Source: Vanilla planifolia
Lineage: Eukaryota; Streptophyta; Magnoliopsida; Asparagales; Orchidaceae
NCBI GenBank assembly: GCA_023846275.1
Contig: CM043875.1
Coordinates: 1,361,569 to 1,425,568, forward strand
Reading direction: 5' to 3'
Length of the DNA: 64,000 nucleotides
Positions 49,061 to 61,800 of the stretch are shown in pieces (position 1 is the stretch's first letter; the number at the start of each line of letters is the position of its first letter). Made by a program: the position numbers and the translations under genes. The notes under the pieces are model-generated. The model searched no databases and had not been told where the DNA came from. It saw only the letters and a list, made by a program, of their open reading frames with translations.

Positions 49061-49788
49061 CTTTTAAATTAATTACTATTTTCCAATTAATAAAATATAT
49101 TTTTCAAGCATAAAGCTGATTTAAGAAATATAATAAAAGTTTTTGTCCTCATCTATAACTAGAGATGGTGTGAGGTGATGTTTAACATGATATATGTGGA
49201 CAATTATGTTCATATTATAGAGCATTTTCTACTCTTTAACCAATTATTTGTTCATGCCCTTTGCAAGTTGTCTTGCCCACAAGGGAATAATGTAAGCTAT
49301 CATAAGAGCACTCCTTTTGACCATGCTAAACTTTAAATGCTTCAAAAAAAATAAAAAATAAATAAAGAATCAAACTACTAATTTTCAAATAGCTATATTT
49401 GCATAATTTAGTCATGCATATGATGTAACGTTACGTTGATTGTTTTGATATGATTTTGTGATAAAAAAAACAATTTTAATTTATGCATTGGACATAAATG
49501 ACATTAAAATTAATTACTGTTTTCGAATTAAAAAAATATATTTTTCAAACATAAAGCTGATTACATCCCTAAACAGAGATTAGTTGCCTGCTTTACATCA
49601 CTCATCATATGGTTTCAATCTTCAACTCCGTTAGATCAACTGAAATAACTGTGTTATTCCATAAAGAATCATCTAAAAAATAACCTAAAAGGCAGAGCTT
49701 GATGCATCCTCAGCAGAAGCTCTTTACTCCGGTGCTGGGTTGGCCCAAAACAGAGGAAACCATGGCTCTGCTTCGGGAAGAAAGCAAG

Positions 49789-50100
49789 TCAGCCGAGAAC
49801 GGAGGCGAGGGAGCGGAAGACGACCTCCTCACAGGGGATGGTAAGGCCAAGTTCATGGTGGAAGCCGAACTCCTCCTCCGCGGCCCGAAGCAAGCTCTGG
49901 AACTCCGGCCGGCTAAGGAAGGAGATGGGGACGATGAATCTGCTTCTTTTCTCGCCCACATACAATGCGAAGTGGCCCTTCGGCACGTCCACTGGTAACC
50001 CTTCTGCCATCCGCAGTTTCCTCCCCAAGCTCGAGCACCTCCTGAGTATGTGTTTCAGGACAGCTGCTTGGGGAAGCTTGCTTGCCTTCTTCAGTGCCAT
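49789..50100 (-). CDS. SAUR auxin-responsive protein, copy 4
   Basis: This is a 103-residue intronless SAUR protein, start MALKKASK, 85 bp from its TATA-like box. It is the tandem twin of copy 3, with Leu46 in the otherwise invariant HFAVYVGE block and the normal Gly79. The SAUR domain is complete and the frame intact. Role and regulation as for the family. Confidence 0.93.
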   Translation of the reverse strand: MALKKASKLPQAAVLKHILRRCSSLGRKLRMAEGLPVDVPKGHFALYVGEKRSRFIVPISFLSRPEFQSLLRAAEEEFGFHHELGLTIPCEEVVFRSLASVLG

Positions 50101-50184
50101 GGCTGTTGTTTGGGATGAAAAAAGGCAGAAGCGGAGGAGAAGATGGAGATGGTTGAAGTGGGGAGGAAGGAGGAATGGCGTTGA

Positions 50185-50193
50185 GTATTTAAA
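50185..50193 (-). promoter_or_regulatory. TATA-like box of SAUR copy 4
   Basis: TTTAAATAC on the minus strand, 85 bp before the start codon. It differs by one base from the other copies. Confidence 0.6.
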
Positions 50194-50299
50194 GAGGGGG
50201 AAAAGGGGCTGTCGGAAGGGAGAGAGATGGACGACTGGCCATGTGGGGGTACGGCAAGAGGACAAGGTCTGTACAAGGACGGACGACCATGTTGGCTTG

Positions 50300-50900
50300 A
50301 GGATGACTCGAAGAACTGAATAAATACATACGAACTATATTATCTAATTAATAGCTGTAATACATTTATTATTTTAGCATTATCTTACCAACGTTAAAAA
50401 ATTGCTCACTATTATAAAAAATAAATAAATCAGATAAAAAAAAATTTCTGGAAACTCAAACTATAATATTTGAATTTAAAATATCATCTTATCCTCTTCA
50501 TAGCTTTTATTAATTAAACATCAAGTAAAACAAAAGATAAGATAATAATATTAATCCAATCCTTTGCAATTATATCGTACACGCTGCTATGATTTTCATC
50601 TCACTTTTGGCCATCATGCCGTTGTGGATGATGTAAAGAATTGAACAAAAACATGTGAACTATATTATATAATTTTTGTTATAACATTTGCATAACTCTA
50701 TCTTTATCTTCCACCTATCAATTAATTATATAATTATATGGTATTATAAAAATAAATAAATTTGACAAAACAATATTATGGAGACCTCAATTGTAATAAT
50801 TGAATTAATCTATCATATTTATCATCTCTGCATTCTTATTAGTTAAACAATAAGTAAAATAAGAAATTAAATAATAATAATAATAATATATTATTTTACA
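50300..50900. repeat. Two tandem copies of repeat R upstream of SAUR 4
   Basis: About 50,300-50,570 continues from the promoter. About 50,583-50,900 restarts at attttcatctcacttttggcc without a gene. The layout is the same as upstream of SAUR 3. Confidence 0.75.
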
Positions 50901-50929
50901 ATTTTTAAATATTTTATGTAATGACAACT

Positions 50930-51660
50930 TGCAATACACTCTTTATTAACACTTAAACCCATCTTGGTAGGATTTTGGTATAGAAAGGACTCATGTTGCT
51001 TTTGAAAACAAAAAAACTGAATGTTATAAAGCATAAATATTCAACACAAAAAAACAATATTTGTAATACCTTTTTTAGAACATAAAAAAAGTTGTAAGCA
51101 AAGCGAGCATTGATGTAAGAATTTTTGATGGAATATGACTTTTCATAGGAGCACAATCTTAGAAGACACAATCAAATCACTAATGTGCTAAGTCAAAATG
51201 ATGTATTTATTGTCACTTATGATATTACTCGAGTAGAAACAAATATGATAGATAGAATTTAAGCTGTTCTACTAACAATTTGTTTTATGATAAGTTGACG
51301 GAGTAGGTCCAAAACATAATTGTTAGAAGATTTTAGATTGTGGATGGACTCTTGATGTCCATAAATGGTAGAGTTTTGGTCCCTCATGGTGGTGTCTTGC
51401 AAAGAGAGCTATTTAATGAGTCATATGATCCACAGTGGGTTGGACATCATGACAGTGACAAGATGTTAACTCTCTTATTCTGTTCTTGTTATTAGCTTAA
51501 GATGGAGGTTAATTTTGAGCTATATATTAAGATTTGTTTAATGTGTCAATAAGGCAATATAAATAGAAGAAAGGAAGTCAGTTTACTACAACCTGTTTTG
51601 ATATTGTAAAAACCATTGGCATTTGTTTCCATGGGCTTCAGTTGTGGGTTTTTAAATATC
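50930..51660 (+). mobile_element. Ty3/gypsy RNase H-integrase fragment (right unit, first)
   Basis: This is the counterpart of 46,330-47,140, with the same order of RNase H tail, zinc region (near 51,380) and integrase start. It is equally riddled with stops. Confidence 0.65.
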
Positions 51661-51689
51661 ACATGGCATTAATGATACATATGTTCTGG

Positions 51690-52040
51690 TTTTCATCTTA
51701 CATTTCGCCATCATGTCGTTGTGGATGATCGAAAGAATTGAGTAAATACATGTGAACTTTATTATATAATTATAGCTATAATATTTGCATTACTTTATAT
51801 TTATCCTCTCTCTATCAATTAATTATACACCATTATAAGAATAAATAAATTAGATAGAACAATATTTTGGAAGCCTCAATTATAATAATTGAATTAATCT
51901 ACCAATTTTATTCTCTTTGTATTTTTATTAATTAAACAAAAAGCAAAAAATAAATTAGATAATAATAATAATAATAATAATAATAATCCAATCCTTTGTA
52001 ATTGTTCAATTATTTGGTAGACGATTAAATTACAAAATTA
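51690..52040. repeat. Repeat R, gene-less copy in the right unit
   Basis: It starts ttttcatcttacatttcgcc and ends in an (ATA)n-like tail. It is the counterpart of the copy at 47,165. Confidence 0.75.
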
Positions 52041-52069
52041 AATATTTTGAGTAATGACACATGGAAGTA

Positions 52070-52690
52070 CACTCTTTATTAATACGTAAACCCCCATTGG
52101 TGGGTTTTGGTATAGGAAGGACTCTTGTTGCTTTTGAAAGCAAAAAAATGAAATATTATAAAGTAAAAGTATTTAGCACAAAAAATGGTTGTACTTGTTC
52201 ATTGTCTAAAAATTTAGAGGGTGAACTTGTTAAGAATTAGGTTTGTTGTGTAGAATAATAATGTTGTTAATACTATATTCAAAACCCAAAAATTTCTATC
52301 ACCAAAGCAAGCATTTATGCAAGACTTCTTAGCAGAATATGACTTTGTATTGGAGTACAATCTTAGTAGACACAATCAAGTTGCTAATATGGTGAGTCAA
52401 AATAAGATATTTAGTATCATCTGTATTATTATTAGGATAGTAATAGATAGGTTTGATAAAACTTGAACTATTTTACTTACAATTGCTCTTATGATAAACT
52501 GTTGGAGTAAGTCCATAATAGGATTGCTAGAAGATATTGGGTCATAAATGGACTCTTAATGTCTACAAGTGGCAAAGTTTTGGTCCCTTTTGTTGTGGCT
52601 TGTGAAGAGAGCTACTTAAAGAGTAGTATGATCCAAGTAAGTTGGACATCTTAATTGCAAAAGTATGTTAACTTTATTATTTTGGTCCTT
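52070..52690 (+). mobile_element. Ty3/gypsy RNase H-H2C2 fragment (right unit, second)
   Basis: This is the counterpart of 47,530-48,170, with the PKQAFMQDFLAEYDF-type tail near 52,310 and a zinc-region remnant near 52,570. Degenerate. Confidence 0.65.
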
Positions 52691-52748
52691 TTGTCTTCTC
52701 TTGTTTTATCACATGTTTTGATTTATAATATCATATGACTTACACAAT

Positions 52749-52753
<5 letters not shown>

Positions 52754-52800
<47 letters not shown>
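52754..52800. repeat. Compound (TA)n(CA)n microsatellite
   Basis: A TA run of about 32 bases passes directly into eight CA units. At the matching place in the left unit (about 48,235-48,275) only short TA runs are present, so the tract expanded after duplication. Confidence 0.9.
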
Positions 52801-53169
52801 TATACATATATAAAAATATCCAATAATTAGATAATATTATACTGAGATCAAAGGATATAAAAAAAATGTTATACCATGTTATATTACTAGATATTACAAA
52901 ATAATAACAAGAGATAATTCACAACTCACCTATATCACAATTAATTGATTTGTTTATTTGACAACTTTGTCACACCTCTTTTATTACTTTTCATTCCTTT
53001 ATTTCTTCTCCTTATTCTCTACAAATTTATATTAATTTTTATTAATATTAATTTAATTTCTATTAGAGAAGTACCTTTCAAAAGCTATGTTTATTATGTA
53101 ATAACAAAATACCCTTTTGTTTTATTATAAGTACATTAGTGCATTGTTACAAATAAGTATATTAGTGAC

Positions 53170-53740
53170 AAGAAATAAAGGATTAAGGAAGCCTATGATT
53201 GCTTGAAGAAAGCTATTAAAAGGATGAGAAAATATATGAATCGGAGGCCCAAGAAAGTGGAGTTTAATATTGGAGACAAAGTACTGTTAAAGTTGACTCC
53301 ATATATTTAGAGAAAAATTAATAGCCAATTTATGCATCATGGCCAAATTTCTAAAGTATGATAGACCATTTGAAGCGGTTCAAAAGGTTAGTAATGTGAC
53401 TGGTCGATTGAACTGCCTAAAAAGATTTAAAGTCCACCCAACCTTTCATGTAAGATTTTTAAAGAAATATCATAAAGATGAAGAAAAGCCCTCAAAGAGC
53501 AAAATCAAGCTTGCTCCACTTATTGTGTGATAATTGTTTCAGTTGGATGTGGATAAGATCTCAGATAATCAAACCTTTGGGCAGAGTAAGAAGACTCAAA
53601 TGATTGAATTTCTTGTTAAGTGAATTGGGAAATTGGGAGATGAAACATTGTGGAAGAAAGACAACTCTATGACAATTCGAGAGGTAAATTACAGAGTACA
53701 TTTTAACAAGAACGTCAAGTTCTTTTGCTAAAGATGGTTC
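53170..53740 (+). mobile_element. Ty3/gypsy integrase C-terminus with chromodomain-like remnant
   Basis: It reads VEFNIGDKVLLKLTPYI near 53,260 and HPTFHVRFLKKYHKDEEKPS near 53,440. After stops come QLDVDKISDNQ and a segment around GDETLWKK near 53,640, where a chromodomain (EYLVKWKG...E..WE) is expected. This points to a chromovirus-type gypsy element. It extends further than the copy at 48,620. Confidence 0.7.
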
Positions 53741-53939
53741 GTTACATTCTTAGCTTCATCAGAATTGTGAAAAGATCATATAGGACACTCACAACCAAGA
53801 ATATTTGAGAATTCGAAAGTTGGGATTTGACTGACAGTTGAGCAATTTGCAAGAATTGCTCATTAAAGTTCAATTAACTATTTTTGTAATTTATAAATAG
53901 GTATTAAATAAGTTATTGGGAACCACTATTATTTCTCTA

Positions 53940-55090
53940 TAATTCTGTTTGCATTGTACGTTGCTACTTTAATAAAATTAAAAAAAAACAAGAAATATTT
54001 TTTCAACCTTACTCTTTCATACTTTGTGTTATTAGATGGTTCACTACGATTATATTAGATATTAGAGTTTCTAGTCACTACAGAGGAATAGAATTACTGC
54101 AAAAACTCAAGATTATGACAAAACCCTTGTGACAGTATTGAAGCCAATCCTTGATTCGATCACGTAATTAAAATTAGATTGTTCATCATTCTTGGTTGCA
54201 AAAACAAATATATCTAAATAAAACAAACAAAATTTATTAATGGGACACAATTGGCATTGCCCATCATCATTGAAAGGTGTTTGGTTAAAGCATTGCGAGA
54301 AAATGGTAATTGGTTAAAATGAGGAACCAAAGCAAAAGTTTGAGTTTTTTTTCAACTTATAGGCGAATTGCTTTAATGGCTTCTCCTTGTCTTTTATTTT
54401 TTATTTGTTGTGTTTACTTGGGCACAAGGATAAGGCCAACAAAAAAAAAAGATAACTTGGGGACTTTTTCAAATGATGTTAACTCCATAATTCAATCTTA
54501 GGTTATTCATCATTTCAATAGTAATAACTCAATCTAAACCTACATTACATTTAAATACAAATAAGAATGAATTCACCATCTAGGACATGAAATTAGTTAA
54601 TAACAAGGGAAAATATTATTTTGGAGTTTCATCAACGATCTCTATATTGGAAGAAGATGTTACATTTTCTAAGGTTTTTATGAAATGAATTATGAATAAA
54701 ATTTTTTCAGTAAAGATGACAAATAGAAAACTCTTTATTTTGTTTATTCTCTTTCCTTTTTTTCTCAAAAAAAACTTCAAATTTTTTGTATATGTTGGAG
54801 GTTTGATAGAATTTGATAAGAACTTCATCAATTTTTTTTTAAGAAATATATTAATAGTGACATGGTGCTTGAAGCACACAAACATTAATTTCCATACTTG
54901 AAACAAAGTCATGAAAGGTTTTATACAATGGGTTATATAACAGTGAGGACAAAAGAACATGAAGCCAAGTCTTTTGACTATGCTAATTTCAAAAAATATA
55001 TATATATATATATATAAGAATCAAATTGCAGATTATTACATTGATTAATGAATCATTTTAATATGACCATGCCCTTAAATGTATTTTAAT
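53940..55090. repeat. Duplicated flank of SAUR 5, left copy
   Basis: Long stretches match 57,260-58,020 in direct orientation, for example the segments around agtattgaagccaatccttgattcg and atttccatacttgaaacaaagtcatg. The repeat brackets SAUR 5 on both sides. No gene is recognised inside. Confidence 0.75.
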
Positions 55091-55114
55091 TTAATTGCGT
55101 TTTTTCAAATTAAA

Positions 55115-55153
<39 letters not shown>

Positions 55154-55394
55154 CAGAAAGCCGAAATACATCCCTAAACAGAGATTAGTCGCCTGCTTTA
55201 CATCCCTAATCATATGGTTTCAAGCTTCAACTTCTTTAGATCAACTAAAAGAGCTGTGTTATTCCATAAAGAATCATCTAAATCCGACAGCAGAAACTCT
55301 TCTCTCGGTTGCTGGGTTGGCCCAAAACAGAGGAAACACAGCAGAAAAAAATCCCGTCTCGTATCTGATGGCTCTGCTTCGCGCAGATAGCAGA

Positions 55395-55706
55395 TCAGCC
55401 GAGCACGGAGGTGAGGGAGCGGAAGAAGACCTCCTCGCAGGGGATGGTGAGGCCCAGATCATGGTGGAAGCCGAACTCCTCCTCCGCTGCACGCAGCAAG
55501 CTCTGGAACTCCGGCCTGCTCAGGAAAGAGATGGGTACGATGAATCTGCTTCTGTTCTCACCCACATACACCGCGAAGTGGCCCTTCGGCACGTCCGCCG
55601 GAAACCCTTCACCCATTCCCAATTTCCTTCCCAAGCTCGAGCACCTCCTGAGTATGTGCTTAAGGACAGCTGCATGGGGAAGCTTGCTTGCCTTCTTCAG
55701 AGCCAT
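55395..55706 (-). CDS. SAUR auxin-responsive protein, copy 5
   Basis: This is a 103-residue intronless SAUR protein, start MALKKASK, 85 bp from its TATA-like box. It is identical to copy 1 except His11 for Gln11, although 18.4 kb and three more different copies lie between them. The SAUR domain is complete, and the frame does not run open far upstream here, which supports the chosen start for all copies. Role and regulation as for the family. Confidence 0.93.
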   Translation of the reverse strand: MALKKASKLPHAAVLKHILRRCSSLGRKLGMGEGFPADVPKGHFAVYVGENRSRFIVPISFLSRPEFQSLLRAAEEEFGFHHDLGLTIPCEEVFFRSLTSVLG

Positions 55707-55790
55707 GGCTGTTGTCTGGAACGAGAAAAGGCGGAAGCGGAGGAGAAGATGTAGGAGGTTGAAGTGGGGAGGAAGGAGGAAGGCCGTTGG

Positions 55791-55799
55791 GTATTTAAG
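55791..55799 (-). promoter_or_regulatory. TATA-like box of SAUR copy 5
   Basis: CTTAAATAC on the minus strand, 85 bp before the start codon. Confidence 0.6.
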
Positions 55800-55899
55800 G
55801 AATGGGAAAAGGGGAGGGTGAAAAGGAGAGAGATGGAGGACAGGCCATGTGAGGGTACGGCAAGAGGACAGGGTCGGTTCAAGGATGGACGACTGTGTT

Positions 55900-56215
55900 G
55901 GTTATCATCTCACCTTTCGCCATCGAGCTGTTATGGATGACCTGAAGAATTGAGCAAATACGTATCAACTTTATTATATAATTTATAGCTGTAATACATT
56001 TGTTACTTTAGCATTATCTTAGCTACGTCAAACAATTACACACTATTATAAAAAATAATAAATCAGATTAAAACAACATTGTGGAGACTTAAATTATAAT
56101 GGTTGAATTAAAAATATCATCTTATCCTCTCTATATTCTTTTATTTATTAAACATCAAATAAAATATTAAATTGGATAATAATAGTAATCCAATTATTTG
56201 TAATTATTAAATATT
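55900..56215. repeat. Repeat R beside SAUR 5
   Basis: It begins atcatctcacctttcgccatc, like the copy beside SAUR 1, and runs to the ataatagtaatcc region. Confidence 0.8.
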
Positions 56216-56219
56216 TTCA

Positions 56220-56720
56220 TGATTGTTATAACCCCTCTTTGTTAATGCATATTGTAGCGAAGATAAACGACTAAAATACTATTGTCATGATAAAAATAAG
56301 TATAATACACATCTTTATTATTGTATCTCTTACATAAATATGGGTTAAGGGTGAGCAAATATCCCAAGTTTTTTGAAAACAATGAATGCAAAGGTTAAAA
56401 TTGTGGTTGGAATGTATTTCAACAATATGTTTAGAAAGGGTTTTGAAAATTGGCAAGAGTATGTTCCTTGTTGCATTGATTAAGATTAGGAAAGATGAGG
56501 CCATTAAGGCTTTTAATGTAGTTTTTGATTTTCTTTAAGAATTCACATATGTCGTGCTTCGTGCTCTTAAGGAGGGAGATTCATCACAAAATCAAACTAC
56601 TATATGTTATTTCTCATGCATATAGCCCTTATTGTTTGCCATCATTGAAGTTAGAAATATTGTGCAAACAATTGAATGAATTCTTGAAAGTTAGCTTCAT
56701 TCAACTATCTAAGACTCTAT
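56220..56720. other. AT-rich spacer
   Basis: No gene is recognised. Short frames on both strands lack motifs, although part may be eroded gypsy sequence leading into the RT fragment that follows. Confidence 0.4.
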
Positions 56721-56729
56721 ATGATGCTC

Positions 56730-57245
56730 AGATGTTTTTTCAAAGACAATAAGATGGTTTCTTGAAGATATGCATGGATTACTATGCATTAAACAAGGTG
56801 ACGATGAAGAATAAGTACCAAATTATTTTGCTATAGAATTTGTTGAATCAATTATGCTAGGCAACAAGATTAACTAAGTAGTACTTATAGTTAGGATTTT
56901 AGCATGTTAAAGTTGTGGATGGATACGAAATCAAGATTACTTATGCAAATATATATGATGGATAGAATTTGGGCTATTGTTGCTAACGATGAGGCTTATG
57001 GATTGGAGTATGTCCAAGATGAAATTGCTCAAATATATTGGATTGAGGATGGATTGTTGATGTTAATAAGTGACGAAGTGTTTGTCCCTTATGGAGGTGC
57101 CCCACAAGAGAACTACTCAAAGATTTGCATGATGCACAGTATGCTAGTGGTCAGAATACCATATGCAATCAAGATTATTGATGCTCAAGAGCCACTCAAG
57201 CATGCATCAACACTTCTGAACAAAGTATCTAATTCTCACATATAG
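56730..57245 (+). mobile_element. Internally deleted Ty3/gypsy pol fragment (RT joined to integrase zinc region)
   Basis: Near 56,740-56,830 the frame reads like gypsy RT (FFQRQ, DGFLKICMDYYALNKVTMKN). From 56,904 an open frame of 113 codons reads like the H2C2 zinc region of integrase (IYWIEDGLLM near 57,030, VFVPYGG near 57,080). The RT palm and RNase H are missing between them, so the element carries a large internal deletion. It has no LTRs. Confidence 0.7.
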
Positions 57246-57259
57246 AGTCAAGACAAAGT

Positions 57260-58020
57260 TTAAATTACATTGCTACTTCAATGAAATTCAAGAAACAAGA
57301 AATATTTTTTCAACCCCACTCTTATATACTTTGTGTAATTAGATGGCTCGATATGGTTATATTAGATATTGGAGTTTCTAGTCATTACAGAGTAATAGAA
57401 TTATTACAAAAGGCAAATATTGTGAAAAAGCTTTGTGATAGTATTGAAGCCAATCCTTGATTCGATCACCTAATTCAAATTAGATTGTGCATCGTTCCTA
57501 GTAGCAAAAAAATATATCTAAATAAAACAAAGAAATTTATTAAGGGGACCCAAATGGCATTGCCCATATTCATTGAAAGGTGCTTAAATAAAGCATTGTG
57601 AGGAAATCGCAATTGATTGAAATGAGGGACCAAAGCAAAGCTTGAGTTTTGCTTGACTTTTAGGGGAAATGTTTTTTGTATGTTAGAGATTTGACAGAAT
57701 TTAATAGGAACTTCATCAAATTTTTTAAGAAATATATTAAGATTTTTCCCTTATGTGTGACAAGGTGCTTGAAGGCCACGGACATCAATTTCCATACTTG
57801 AAACAAAGTCATGAAAGGGCTTATACATTAGGTTATATAATAGTGAGGACAAAGGCCATGATGCTAAGTCTTTCGACTATGATAGTTTTAAGAAAAAAAC
57901 GATAAGAACCAAATTGCTCATTATTACATTGATTGTTTAGATGTGATCCTTTTGATAGATGGATCATTTTAATATAACCATGCCCTTAAATGTATTTTAA
58001 TTCAATTAAGTTTTTCAAAT
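57260..58020. repeat. Duplicated flank of SAUR 5, right copy
   Basis: This is the direct-orientation partner of 53,940-55,090, shortened by a deletion of a few hundred bases relative to it. It ends at a short (TA)n run at 58,022-58,036. Confidence 0.75.
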
Positions 58021-58037
58021 TAATATATATATATATA

Positions 58038-58296
58038 AGGCACGAGATGCTTGAGATGTGGGCCCCATCTCTAAGCATCAAAGACAATCGAGAGTGAAGT
58101 ATCTCATCACCATAAAGATGAAGCCTTTACTTGTCATGGCTTCAACTCTGGGCACCACGATACTAAGAGTAACATATATCACTTCTATTAAGTCATTGTT
58201 CAAATAAGGTAATGCTCATTCTTATGCTATATTAACCTTTTTCCTTTGTTTGTAGTCTTTTATTCTCTTTTCATATATTTTGACTTATAGCATCAG
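58038..58296. repeat. Dispersed repeat, copy B
   Basis: The partner of 43,509-43,772, beginning at aaggcacgagatgcttgaga directly after the (TA)n run. Confidence 0.75.
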
Positions 58297-58299
58297 TCA

Positions 58300-61200
58300 A
58301 GACAAAGTTTAAAATTATATGTTAGACTTAACATTTATGCCTCATACCTAAAAAGAACAAAAAATAGCCATTAAGTCTATTCCTAAAGGCTCTGTTGATC
58401 ATTGATGACTCAAGCCAATCAAAAGACAACATCCCTTGTCTCATATGGTTGAAATGTTTAGAAAAATGAGTCTTCTGAGACCTGATCAGTCAACACTGCA
58501 TTAATTGGGTAGCAAAATTGTTTGCACGACTGCAAACGCATGTGGATACATCTAGTCTGATCAAACATGCCAACAAAGTTTATTAAGTCAATATTTTAGT
58601 GTTATTTCTTAACCATTTTGTTAGGAATGGAAGTAGATCCGAATTTGAATGAAATCTCTTATTATTCTTCTTTATTTGCTTTATAATATAATAATTTTTG
58701 TAAAACTTAATAATATTTTCTAAAACAAGTGTTACAAGAACATATAAGATTAAGAAAAGAAAGCCTTTGTTGTTATACATTGTCAAATTTGAGTTGATTT
58801 GAAATTTATTTAAGTTTGAAATTTTTACAATTCACTCTCCATAACCTTATGAACATTGTACCTCTTATATTCTCAATAATTAGAAATTAATCCAAGAGTT
58901 TTTTCTTTTATTCTACCAAAAATGAAGGGACTCCAAATAATAATGATGACACTAAAAGAAAGACAGAAAAGGAATGAGTTAAAGGTTTGACAAGTGAGTC
59001 ATCACCATCAAATGATGATTCATTAAATAAAGAAGTTTATGGGATTCAAATCCTCATTGCACTAGATTAGCTTCCTCTTAGAGCTAAAGTGAGAGGTAAT
59101 AAGCTTTGCTTTAGCTATCCATTTTTGTTTTCACACTCTTGCATTCTTTTTCTCATCTTCTCTTTATTTCTTTCCTATAGCCTCTCTCTTATTATTGTAG
59201 ATCTAACTTTGCACACACTCACAAGAATGCTTGTTATTCTCTCACAACACTTGCTTATCTACACACCATCTTCATGCCCTCACCCAACCTTCATGCACCA
59301 ATACTAAAATTGCAAAGTGAATAGTGCTAGGTAGTTACAAATTGAAATAATAACCTACACCTACCTTTGCTTGCACACACTATTCTAGCCCTTTGCATTA
59401 AACAATGCCATATGCACACCCACACATTGCGCACTAGACTAGAATCTTGTAAAGTGAATAGCATCTTTGCACTTTATGTAACATTTTAGCCTATATCCTC
59501 TTTACTTCTCTCTCTCACATCATTGAATGTTTTTGTAATTATGTTTTGCACATAGTTTTCAACATTTGAAAATTCCAATATCTAAATTAATTTATGTATA
59601 TTTTAAATTTTAAAAAAATTATTTACAAATTGAAACATAGGTTTCTTTTTTTTTTAGACTCTTATAGATGTTTACAACATCTTATACAACTTTTGAAGTC
59701 ATGGATGTTTCATTATACATGCACTCTTTATCCTTATCAAATCATTTGATACCTTCTATCAAACCAACTAATGTGCATTTAATATATGTCAACCCTGTGA
59801 AATGCATTTATCCAAGCCTTTGTACAATACACCCTAAGCCCTCATTAGATCGTCTGATAACTTTGACAAACCATCCACTCTACATTGAATAGGTATCAAG
59901 CATTTTGATAAGCATTCGATAAAGACTTATCTCCATTTTTCAAAAAAATCTTCTAATTGGCTAATGGCTTTGTCAAAACATCCAATGGTTTTCAATCGAT
60001 TTGACCATCAATTAGAAGTTTGATAGAGACTCAAGTTCAATTTTTAAAAAATGATTGAATCGTTTGATACTTTGTTAGAGTTGTATATTAGCTTGCATTC
60101 AAGTTCTAACTTTCACAACATTATAAACAAACTTTTTATGGCTTTGATCCCCAAAAAAATGCATAATATAGCTTACATGTAATTCCAAATCCTCATAACT
60201 TTCACATAAATGTTTTCTAAGATTTTAACCTCCTGAGAATACATACTCAAGCTTGCTTTGAGAACTTATATATGCTTTTAACCTAGATGTCTAACCACAA
60301 AACTAACTTAAACAAATAAGAAAATTTACTTTTCTTCTTTACAATAAGTTAACTCTAACAATTTTCTTTCTAAGATTTTCTTCTCAAATTTCTTCTAAAG
60401 TTTTGATTTTTTAAAATTTTCTTTAGAACCTATTTTTCTTTTTCTTTTTTGCTCTTGAAGATTCTCCTCTAATTGATTATAACAAAAATTTGAATCTCCT
60501 TTCATTCATCGTCTCACCAACCAACCTTATAAAAGGGATTAAGATAAATATCACAATAATCTTTCTACTAGAATGTACTCTTATAACTCATTTGAGTTAT
60601 TATTTTAATAATAATGTCTATACAATAACTCATTTGATTTAATTAGATTCAAAACACGTAATATAGTGGGATGTTATACAAAAAAACCAATTGTCCTACT
60701 ATAGTCAAGCAAGCTATCCCTTTCTTTTTCTAAAGAATTGATTATATCCCTCAACAAGTACAATTGCGGCCCTCGACTTGGACACATCTCATCCAATATG
60801 GTCAGCTTAACATCTTGCTTTCAGTAAAGGCCTAAAACTTCTTTATCATTATCCCAAATATTTCTTATTTTCAAGTATTAAAAGCTTATTTAACATCGAA
60901 AATCTTCGTTGGACCACAAGATTGAGCTACCCACTTGGGCCAATTGATTATTAATGCTTGATAGCACATCGCAAAAGTTAAATACTCGTTTTTTTTGTCA
61001 CTATAAACATCCCATTCCTAATCCATCCATACGAATTAACCTTCTCGCAGTTAGGAATCTTTTCTTCTACTTACATGTTCTTAGAAGGCCTTTTATCTTT
61101 GAGTTTATCGAAATCTTTATTTTGTTGTTGTAAAAGATAACCAAAATCAACTGTCTTTATAATGGCATGTTCAAACCAATACCTAAAAATAATATAATAA

Positions 61201-61800
61201 AGCTTTATCTAATGTAAAAGTCATGAAATTTGTCTAGTATAAGTTTTTTCACATTACATGTTATTTTTGTATTATAATTAACACAAATCTTTCTATACTT
61301 TAAAACCTCTCACATGTCACTCTCTAACATGTTAACATTATAAGATTAACATATGATAATAAAGTTGGACATATGTTAATGTTATTCTCTAGTGACAACA
61401 ACAAATACACACTCATATGAATACATATAACATAATATTATGTACATGATTGCATCATGATTCCTAATATTATCTTGGATGCTCTCAACAGGATCATGAT
61501 TGTATATGTTGGTAATGCATGGTTGATAAAGTTTGTTGGTACATGAATGATACACATTAAAAAAGAAAATCACAATAAAGCATAAAAGATGAATTCTATC
61601 TCCCATGCAAACATACATGCATGTTAAGGACATGCATGTGACATGTCCTTGAAAGATCTTGTCATGTCTTCAACAGCCCAATGAATCATAATAGCCAAAT
61701 CTACTTTGTCACAAGCCGATTATTATAGTGGCAAATTTAGAAAATAGGGATTGATTATTTGAAAAGGTTCATTTAATATATTAGATCTATTTGTGCCAAT
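58300..61800. other. AT-rich intergenic region
   Basis: No gene family is recognised on either strand. There are pyrimidine-rich and cacac-rich stretches near 59,100-59,520, and a stretch near 59,700-60,100 with several cgtttgat/tcatttgat-like motifs. These look like old repeats, but no element can be named. Confidence 0.45.

Larger units (their letters stand above)
44615..49124. repeat. 4.5-kb direct tandem duplication, left unit (contains SAUR 3)
   Basis: This unit matches 49,125 to about 53,600 along its whole length. The SAUR, its flanks, two R repeats, two RNase H/integrase fragments and an integrase C-terminal fragment lie in the same order. The offset is 4,586 at the SAUR and about 4,548 at the integrase end. 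Confidence 0.85.
49125..53600. repeat. 4.5-kb direct tandem duplication, right unit (contains SAUR 4)
   Basis: This is the twin of 44,615-49,124. Similarity by eye is highest around the SAUR and its promoter and lower in the distal gypsy-derived half, as expected if conversion or selection has kept the gene part alike. Confidence 0.85.

Noticed and set aside
54616..54960. A 114-codon minus-strand frame
   Set aside because: It is Lys/Phe-rich from AT-rich DNA, not conserved as a frame in the duplicate at 57.6-57.9 kb, and has no motif.
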